Source of the DNA: Gentiana macrophylla
Lineage: Eukaryota; Streptophyta; Magnoliopsida; Gentianales; Gentianaceae
Direction of reading: 5' to 3'
Assembly: GCA_026214975.1 (NCBI GenBank)
Contig: JAOBSW010000100.1
Span: 186,001 to 250,000, forward strand
Length of the DNA: 64,000 bases
Shown here: piece by piece, positions 56,418 to 64,000 of the stretch
Layout: every line of letters starts with the position of its first letter
Numbering within the stretch: the first letter of the stretch is position 1
Translations under genes and position numbers: made by a program
Notes under the pieces: model-generated
Databases searched by the model: none
The model's input: only the letters and a program-made list of their open reading frames with translations
What the model was told of the DNA's origin: nothing

Positions 56418-59017
56418 AATGGGGATAATCTTTCCTATATCTGATAGTGAATGGGTAAGCAAGTAGTACCAAAGAAAGGAGGTTTTACAGTAAAGGAAAA
56501 TGATAAAAATGAATGGATTCCGACAAGAGAAATTACCGGATATCGAATGTGCATTGATTTTCAAAAACTTAATGATCATACTAAGAAAGATCATCATCCA
56601 CTTCCATTCATAGTGCAAATGTTGGAACGCTTAAGTGGACATAAGTATTACTGTTTCTTAGATGGTTATTCAGGATATTTACAAATATTCGTTGCAGCAG
56701 GAGATAGAGAAAAGACTACTTTCACTTGTCCATATGGGACCTTCGCTTATAAAAGAATGCCGTTTGGTTTATGTAATGCAATGCCATTACATTTCGAGAG
56801 ATGTATGATGGTATATTTTACGACATAGTCGAGAAGTTTTTAGAAATTTTATGGGACGACTTTAGTGTATACGGAGATTCCTTCGATGAATGTTTATCGC
56901 ACTTAACGAGTGTTACAATTTGTGAAGATACCAATTTAGTTTTAAAGCTGGGAAAAATGTCACTTAATGGTATCGGAAGGGATTGTTTTAGGACATAGAA
57001 TCTCTGAAGTAGGTATCGAAGTTGATAAAGCTCGAGGTAATCGAAAAGTTACCTCCACCAGTTAATTTAAGAACTCTAAGAGGATTTCTTGGACATGCAG
57101 GTTTTTATAGAAGATTCATTGCTTGATTTATCAAAAATAGCAAAGCCTCTAAGGAAGTACCTTTTAACTTTGATAGTAAATGTATGGAAGCCTTCGGACT
57201 TAAAAGCGAGGTTAACTCATCGCACGGTGCTAGTAGCACCATTGGAGTTTGCCGTTTGAAATTATGTGTGATGCGAGTGATTTATTTGTAGGAGAGCATT
57301 ACAGGTCAAAGATATAACAAAGTACTCAAAGTAATTTACTATGCATCTCACACATTAAGCGCAACTCAACTCAATTACGCAACTTCTGAAAAGAAGCTGT
57401 TATTGTAATTTTGCCTTAGATAAGTTTAGATCGTATATTGTTGGATCTAAGGTTATTATCTAGAGCAGACCATTCGATACAAGTACTTACTAAGTAAGAA
57501 AGAGGTTAAACCACGTCTTCTTAGATGGATTCTCTTACTTCAAGAATTTGATATTGAAATTAAAGATAAAAAGGGAAGTGAAAATGTAGTAGCAGATCAT
57601 CTAAGTAGAATGGAAAATGAAGGAAAGGGAATTGAAATACAAGATTCATTTCCTGATGAACAACTTTTTAGAATCGATACTCCTTCAGCCATGCAATTAT
57701 TAAAGAATAGAATTCATTCTAAGGAAATGTCACCTTGGTTTGGAGATATCGTTAATTACTTTACCTGTGATTATATTCCGTCTCATTGGACTTGGCAACA
57801 GAAAAAGAAATTCTTTTACGACTTAAAATTTTATTACTGGGAAGAGCCAGACCTTTTCCGTAAATGTTCGGATGGGATAATCAGAAAATGTGTGCCTGAT
57901 AATGAGATTTTAAGTATTTTATCGTTTTGCCATGATCGTGAGGCGGGAGGTCACCATGGAGGATGGAAAAGCGCTTAAAGTTTTACAATGTGGTTTTTAT
58001 TGGCCTACACTATATAGAGATGCATATAAATGTGCGAAATCTTGTGAATCATGCCAAAAATGGGGAAAAATATCGAAAAAACATGAAATGCCTCTTCAAC
58101 CGATTTTAGAGTGTGAATTGTTTGATGTTTGGAGTATAGATTTCATGGGACCTTTCCCTATATCTTTTGGAAAATGATTTATTCTTGTAATGGTAGATTA
58201 TGTTTCAAAATGGATAGAAGCTGAAGCTCTTCCAACTAATGATACCAAAGTTGTCATAAGGTTCCTTAAAAGGAATATATTTACTAGGTATGGCATTCGA
58301 GGGCTATCATTAGTGATAGAGGTCACACTTTTGCAATAGACCATTTACCAAGATAATCGAAAAATATGGTGTAACACATAAGTTAGGCACACCCTATAAT
58401 CCATGAGACCGGTGGTCGCAGTAGAGAGTGTCTAATAGAGAAATTAAAAGAATTGTAGAAAAGACAGTGGACTCAAATCGTAAAAGCTGGGCGAGAGCTG
58501 GATGATGCATTATGGGCATCTGAGCAGTCTTTAAAACACCAATTGGTTGTTCCCCTTCAAACTAGTTTTGGTAAATCTTGTCATCTCTCAGGTTGAATTA
58601 GAACACGGACCTTTTGGGCTATTAGATTTTTGAATTTCGATCCTAAAATTTGTCGGTGATCATAGATTACTTGATTAATGAACTAGAAGAATTTCGTCTT
58701 GATGCTTATAAAAATTTCGAATTTACAAGGAACACACGAAATCTTTTCACGATAAGAGAATCTATAGTCGTGAGTTCCATGTAGGTGATCGAGTGTTATT
58801 GTACAATTCACGTTTAAAGTTATTTCTAGGTAAGCTTAAATCAAGATGGACAGGTCCATTTAGAATAACAAGGGTTTACAAATCTGGATCTGTTGAACTA
58901 ACTGATGGAAATACAACATTTATAGCCAATGGCCACAGGGTAAAGCTATTTGTGGAAGGTGAAGGAATCTCATTAAAAAAGGAAGTAATGTTGCTAATCG
59001 ATCCTCCGCAAAACTAA
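56418..59017 (+). pseudogene. Athila pol continued: RT, RNase H and integrase, many breaks
   Basis: 56451-56828 has QVVPKKGGFTVKENDKNEWI, YRMCIDFQKLNDHTKKDHHP, YYCFLDGYSGYLQIF and RMPFGLCNAMP. The next frame has ILWDDFSVYGDSFDECLSHL, where the usual MDD is replaced by WDD. RNase H traces follow near 57260-57600 ([28 protein letters not shown]). 57610-58177 has the integrase zinc finger region ([26 protein letters not shown]) and [15 protein letters not shown]. The catalytic core is broken after 58177. 58793-59017 is the integrase C-terminus (LKSRWTGPFRITRVYKSGSV). Inactive. Confidence 0.87.
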
Positions 59018-59755
59018 AAAAGTAGGAAAACTAAGTTCAGCCGAATCCCAGGTGCTATCTTTCTTTACTTTACTTTTCTGTGTTTTATATGTTTAAACTA
59101 GTTTCGTCTTTTACCGGACAGACGTAAAAGAACTGGATGCCTTTTTTAGATAGATTAGGAGTTTTTGTTTTGCTTCTGAAGTTAGGCCTTGATAAAGATG
59201 TAGCGTTTACAAAAGAAGCTTTAGTTTTTGAGAAAAAACAAGCAATTATTGAGAGAGACCAGATTGAAAGAAGTATGTAATGGAAAATCGAGAAGTTCGA
59301 TAAAGAGAAGAAGGCAAAGTTTTTAATGCGATCTGAGAATCTGTGGAAAAAGTGAGCATAATGGGAAATGTGGAGAAAGCACAACCAAATCTCGGGATGA
59401 GTGTTTGAATGTTGTTTAGAAGAGAACGATTAGGTGGTTATCCGAAAATCGATGGATGTCAAAGAGAAAATTCAAACGCCTCATTTCTCAAAGTTAGGTT
59501 GATAGAGCGTTATATCGAACTCTGGAAGATTTAGAAATAAGCGGAATTAGGACCCCTATAAGTTTTAATATTTTATTTTATTTTTTTATAATTTTTTTTA
59601 TATATAACTTTTGAAAATTTTATATAGAGGATCTTTATGAAATTATTTAAAGTTTTATAAATTTTTTTATAAAAAGTTTTATTTAAAAGTTTTAATTTTA
59701 TAAAATTAGTAGAAGTATTATTAAGGTTTTATAAAGTTAATAAGAAAAAAAAAAA
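59018..59755. other. AT-rich stretch between Athila pol and the extra ORF
   Basis: No coherent frame. From 59560 to 59755 the sequence is almost pure A/T. Confidence 0.5.
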
Positions 59756-59759
59756 TTAG

Positions 59760-59795
59760 TCGGATCGATCCGACATAACCCCGGATCGATCTGGG
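59760..59795 (+). promoter_or_regulatory. Paired CGGATCGATC motif upstream of the Athila extra ORF
   Basis: Half-sites start at 59761 and 59782, again 21 bp apart, with ACATAACC between, as in the LTR pair (ACCTAACC). A pyrimidine-rich leader follows, then the ORF at about 60155-60234. A role as an internal promoter is inferred. Confidence 0.45.
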
Positions 59796-60154
59796 ACCCC
59801 AAAAACCTAAATAGAACGGGTTTTCCCCTTCTTCTTTCTCTTCCAATTTTTTTCAATTAACAGCCGCCCCACACCCCTTCCCCACTCGAATTTTTTTTCT
59901 TCAAAATCATCACCTAAAATCACCCTCACAATACCCCACTCCTTATTTTCTTCTCATTTTCCTCTCTTCTCTTCAACCTTTCATTCAAATTTGAAAAATT
60001 TTCAAGCAAAAGCTTCAACTTTCACTCCGGCGACATTCATCTTTTCCGGCCAACTCTTCAACCTTTTTAGCACTATAAGGTAACAATGTAGTAATTTATT
60101 TCGTTAATTTCGTTTTTTATGTAACTTTTTATTTTCAACTGTTTTGTTACTCAT

Positions 60155-61755
60155 TTGTGTAGTGTTGTTTTGTTTTTTTTGTTGTTGTTTTGTTTTGTTG
60201 TTGTTTTTAAATTATTGTGTCATTATCGTAGAATGACTGAATCATCTAAAGCCGCTAAAAAACGTAAGCCAAACATCCCAATCCAAATCCCGGTCATAGA
60301 AACAAGGCCATTAACACCTGAAGAATTGGCCGTTAGTTTTCAAAGAACCGCGTTTAAAGCAGCTAAAAGTGCGTTAAGGAATAAATTTGGACAATGTTTA
60401 GTTGCGATAGAAAGGGGTTTAGATTTTAATAATTTGGGAAAGGAAGTGAAAGCGATTTTTGAAAGTAGACAGTGGATGGAGTTAGCCGCTTTAAGAGAAG
60501 GTGAAGTTAACACGACCTTGGTTTCTGAGTTTTATTCTCTGTTAGCAACTCATAATGCAACAGAAGATGGTGAGTTAGCCTCTGTAACCTTAAGAACCAA
60601 GACAGTGCCGTTTACTCCTCATATTATAAATGCTATATATGGTATTCCTGATGTACCAGAAGATGAGGATTATTATACAGTGTGGAATCTTGATGAACCT
60701 GCAGATTTTGACCATATAGTCTTAATAGCCCAGAACGAGTTAGATCCTACAGCTAGATGGCATGAAAATAGATTTTCATATGGAAAGTGTATAAGGGATA
60801 TGAAAGCCATTAAGCGTTTTATTAGTTCGACTCTTTACCCTTCTCGTCATTTGACATCTTTTGGTAAAGAGGATCTTTGTATTGCATGGGCTATGGTCAA
60901 TGGTATAGCTGTGAATGTAGGCAAAGTCATGTATAGACGGGCCAAGGAATTTGTCACGACTGCTAAACCAGGCAGTCATATGCCTTTTCCTTGTTTTATT
61001 TCTTCATTATGTCGACAAATAGGTGTTCTGAGCTACCTAATGATAATCGGTTATGGCTAATGAAGCATTGATAGCCCTAGTTTGCCATTTCCACCGGCGG
61101 GAAAAATAGATTTTATGAACCCAAAACGCCCGCCGACTCTCGGCTATTCCACTGTTTCTCAACCCACCCACTGTTCCTCCATCATCAAGTCAAACACAAT
61201 CTCGGCTTCCAAATACCATCACTTATGACATGTTTCAATCCTTTTCCTATGATGTTCATCGTGCCAATGCCAATATGGCTATCTATGCAGAAATGAATAG
61301 GCAATGGTCTGAAGATTTAAGGCAAGGCATGCGAGGTTTATATCAGATGAATATACTTTCGAACCCTGCCTACGCCGGAATGGACATTCCGTAATGCCAA
61401 TCTGAGCCATATACCTTGCCCGAAATAATTCCACCAATGCCACCTCAATCAAACTTCCAACCAATGTCACATTCTTTTGGAAATCAAACTAGTGGTGTAG
61501 GTGATTTTTCGACAGTACCACGGCAAAGCGACTACATCTAGTTGGGGAGAGGATTTGGAGCATTTGCCCACACCACGACAAGTGGGAAGAACTTTTGGCG
61601 ATATCACGGCGGGGATGAGTTCTATGGGATTCGATAGTTCGGTTAGGATGTCGACGCCTTTTCAAGAACCATTGTTTGAGTCGACTCATGATCCTGCTAG
61701 TTCTCAATCCATGCCGAGTTCGAGCTTTGCCGAGATTGGAGATGATGAGGAGTGA
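60155..61755 (+). pseudogene. Athila-type extra ORF (plant transposon domain), first copy
   Basis: The frame 60155-61060 has two possible starts; the ATG at 60233 (MTESSKAAKKRKPNIPIQIP) gives a basic start and follows an AG. The core has ALREGEVNTTLVSEFYSLLA, VPFTPHIINAIYGIPDVPED, KRFISSTLYPSRHLTSFGKE and AWAMVNGIAVNVGKVMYRRA. This resembles the putative plant transposon domain found downstream of pol in Athila-lineage elements. The frame breaks at about 61060. Further shifted pieces run to a stop at 61755 (SSMGFDSSVRMSTPFQEPLF, SSSFAEIGDDEE). Its role is unknown, and an envelope-like function is not supported by any visible membrane segment in the core. Confidence 0.7.
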
Positions 61756-61995
61756 TTTGAAACATTTTATGATATGTTGAAACTTAAACAATTTATTTTC
61801 GAACAAATAGTTTTTGATCTTTATTTTCGTATGATTTTATTTTACGCACCGTGTAGTAAATTTTGTCGTTATCAATATTCTATAAAAATAAAAAAATAAA
61901 AAAAGAAACAAAAGTTTTTAAGCAAAAATATCACAAACTAGAAAAATTCTGGGCATTTTCAAGCCAAAAACAACTCTGTTAGGGAATAGTAGTTC

Positions 61996-62106
61996 CCGGA
62001 TCGATCCGACCTGATCCCGGATCGATCCGGTGTTAGTATGCCGACCTGACATGGATTTTAATCTGATAGGCCGGATCGATCCGGCCCTTTTCCGGATCGA
62101 TCCGGG
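61996..62106 (+). promoter_or_regulatory. Two paired CGGATCGATC motifs upstream of the second extra ORF
   Basis: Pairs at 61997/62018 and 62072/62093, each with 21-bp spacing. A TATA-like CTATATAAGG follows at 62164 and an ATG at 62257. The layout (two pairs, then TATA) repeats that of the Athila LTR at 46933-47110. Confidence 0.5.
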
Positions 62107-62256
62107 AAGCCCAATAAATGCCAAAACAAAGATCTTTTCTACTTTTGCACGATGTGTATGTTTCTATATAAGGAAATATCAGCCAGCCTTAAGAAATTGC
62201 TCATTTCTTACTCATCTCTTCTTCACTTCTCTGTATAAGTTTCTTTTTTTTTAATT

Positions 62257-63106
62257 ATGTCTAATCACTCGACTTCTTCCGTTAATGAATTTACGAACCA
62301 CCGACTCAGAGAGGTTTGTGGTTCCCGCTTCTCAATCTTCTTCTTTCCATAATAATATCCCAAGACGTGTGAATTTTGTTAATTCTCCTATCTTGATGGA
62401 GAAGGATTAAACACGGAAAAATTAGATCAATGGGGTGAAATTTAATCCGAGGTGTGGTTGGAGAAAGTTGATTAGGCATCCCCGAGGTAGAATCAACATT
62501 TACGTTGTTCGAGATTTTACGCATCTCTATCGGCGTCACGACGGTAGCCGCAACTCATCTTATTATCGTTTGGGGTATCGTTATAACCTTTTCTTGATCG
62601 TTGTTAATCAAAATTTTGAAATCCCGCCGTGTAGCTTTGTTCCAAACCCACATTTCGAGTTTCAATGGGGCTCGGAAATGCCTATAATTTTGTCAATCGC
62701 CTTTGCCGAAGCATTCTAGTATGTGTTTCCACTTTTTGACCATAACTATGATTCATCCACTTTGGCTTTACCCCTCATCTCGAGGCATGAAACACTTTAT
62801 TAATTCCCGAATCTATCCCACTAGTGACTTTTACGGGGTTACCGACGACGAGATGCTTTATTGTATGCAATAAGCTGTTGGAGCATATGTGGATTCTGGG
62901 ATTTTAATATACAAGACGGCAATTAATTTCGCGGTGGAAAGGCGTAGTAGTAGGAAGGCCGATGCCTTTTTCTTGGCTTATATCCGCATTGTGTGTTCAT
63001 TTGAATGGAGTCCACGAGGTTGCTACGGACGAGATTTATCCTTCTCGTGATTCTCAAATGGGATTGCTTCCGGTTGATACTCCCGGTTGCTCATCTACAG
63101 TTTGAT
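62257..63106 (+). pseudogene. Second, more decayed copy of the Athila-type extra ORF
   Basis: ATG at 62257 (MSNHSTSSVNEFTNH), then shifts. The later segment, 62785-63000, reads MKHFINSRIYPTSDFYGVTD, DEMLYCMQ, a stop, then AVGAYVDSGILIYKTAINFA and VERRSSRKADAFFLAYIRIV. This aligns with the first copy's KRFISSTLYPSRHLTSFGKE, AWAMVNGIAVNVGKVMYRRA and the following part. Between, 62300-62410 reads RFVVPASQSSSFHNNIPRRV in another frame. Stops and shifts exclude function. Confidence 0.6.
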
Positions 63107-64000
63107 ATGTTTTGGATGGAGTGAGTTTTTTTTTAGTTGTTGGTTTATTATAAGTTGGTTGGTAGTAAGATGTTTAATTAAGTGTTTTCTTAATTAGTAG
63201 CTTAGTATCATGTTTAATTAATTCTCTATAAGTTTGTAATAGTTTTTATTATGTTTAATACATATGTTGTTTTCTTTAATTTTAATTATTTTAGTTCAAT
63301 CCTAGTAATATATGTTAGTAATATCATTTAAAAAACTTAAAAACAAGAGAAACAAAATCATATAAAATTTTAATTTTTTTCGAACCTACTTTTTTATTAC
63401 TCACTGAACATCGGGGCGATGCCACTTCGTAAGTGGGGAGTAGAGTTAGGTTAGTAAATAAAAATTAAAAATTTTCATATAAATTTATACTTAATTGCTT
63501 AATACTTAGTTTAATTTTTATTGAATAAATTTAAGTAGATAATATATAATTAATAAAAATAATATAAATTGGTAAGAATAGTTTTTTAATTAAGTAAAGT
63601 AAATTAGATATATTATAATTATATTATATATGTCAGTTTTAGATTTTTATAAGATTTTAAGTATATGTAACTATACATAAATATTATCGAGTATTTTTTT
63701 TATGAAATTTAGCAAATATACTTATATCTATAATGAAATGTTAGAATAATTTTCTTTTCAAAACGAAATATGAATATGGAATCGGACTAGGAATGATGAT
63801 TTTTGGAATAACTTTGATCAGCTATAGCCAAATAAATTTCACATGAATAAAATTTCCAATTTTGTGTCCCACTCAACCAAATAGAGTGGCTGGACCTCAC
63901 TCGAAATAAGCCATTTGTGATTAAACCAATTATAACCGACCTTAGCCTATTTTGGTCTATATTTCCTAAAATTCCACGAGTTTATACGTCTTATGAAAGG
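63107..64000. other. AT-rich end of window with no recognised feature
   Basis: No frame or repeat recognised. No Athila 3' LTR matching 46423-48336 could be found here, so it may lie beyond the window or be lost. Confidence 0.5.

Overview
This window is nuclear DNA of a flowering plant, most likely a eudicot. The evidence is a mitochondrial-type PPR gene, intron-rich genes with GT..AG junctions, a nuclear insertion of plastid psaA, and AT-rich intergenic DNA filled with nested LTR retrotransposons (Copia-type, Ty3/gypsy Tat and Athila types), LINE fragments, CACTA elements and MITEs. There are no operons, CRISPR arrays or recognisable RNA genes.

Layout. 1-4 kb: a PPR gene (minus strand) that looks C-terminally shortened. 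Its 5' end and upstream region are tandemly duplicated, followed by a 5'-truncated LINE. 4-5.7 kb: gene debris, with a possible RRM exon and a psaA fragment of plastid origin. 5.7-15.1 kb: a complete LTR retrotransposon on the minus strand, with 1.8-kb LTRs, 5-bp target duplications and tRNA-Met-type primer site. It has no coding capacity, so it is a LARD-like non-autonomous element. One LTR carries a 182-bp MITE. 15.1-16.4 kb: a G-rich tract and the end of a CACTA element.

16.9-21 kb and 28.9-32.6 kb: two paralogous minus-strand genes for an importin-alpha-like ARM-repeat protein. Eleven exons with matching phases can be read from the sequence. Copy A stays open throughout (about 550 residues). 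Copy B has a 2-nt loss near its C-terminus. A 72-codon exon of unrecognised function is repeated near the N-terminus. Copy A carries a 320-bp solo LTR whose empty site survives in copy B, and a LINE with a 17-bp target duplication.

23-27.2 kb: an old Tat-element remnant (LTR plus antisense gene only) and a Copia gag fragment. 33.65-43.5 kb: a nearly complete Tat-lineage Ty3/gypsy element on the minus strand, with gag, protease, RT, two RNase H domains and integrase broken by frameshifts. A spliced antisense gene (gypsy-type transposon domain) lies between pol and the 3' LTR.

44.8-46.4 kb: an isolated LTR related to the LARD. 46.4-63.1 kb: a decayed Athila-type element whose RT is split by a 4.5-kb CACTA transposon with perfect 3-bp target duplication; that transposon carries what looks like a captured gene fragment. 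Downstream are two diverged copies of an Athila-type extra ORF. Paired CGGATCGATC motifs, always 21 bp apart, sit in the Athila LTR and upstream of both extra ORFs.

The clearest host genes are the PPR gene and importin-like copy A. Nearly everything else is transposon-derived or decayed. Assignments rest on reading translations, motifs and repeats by eye; no database search was run.
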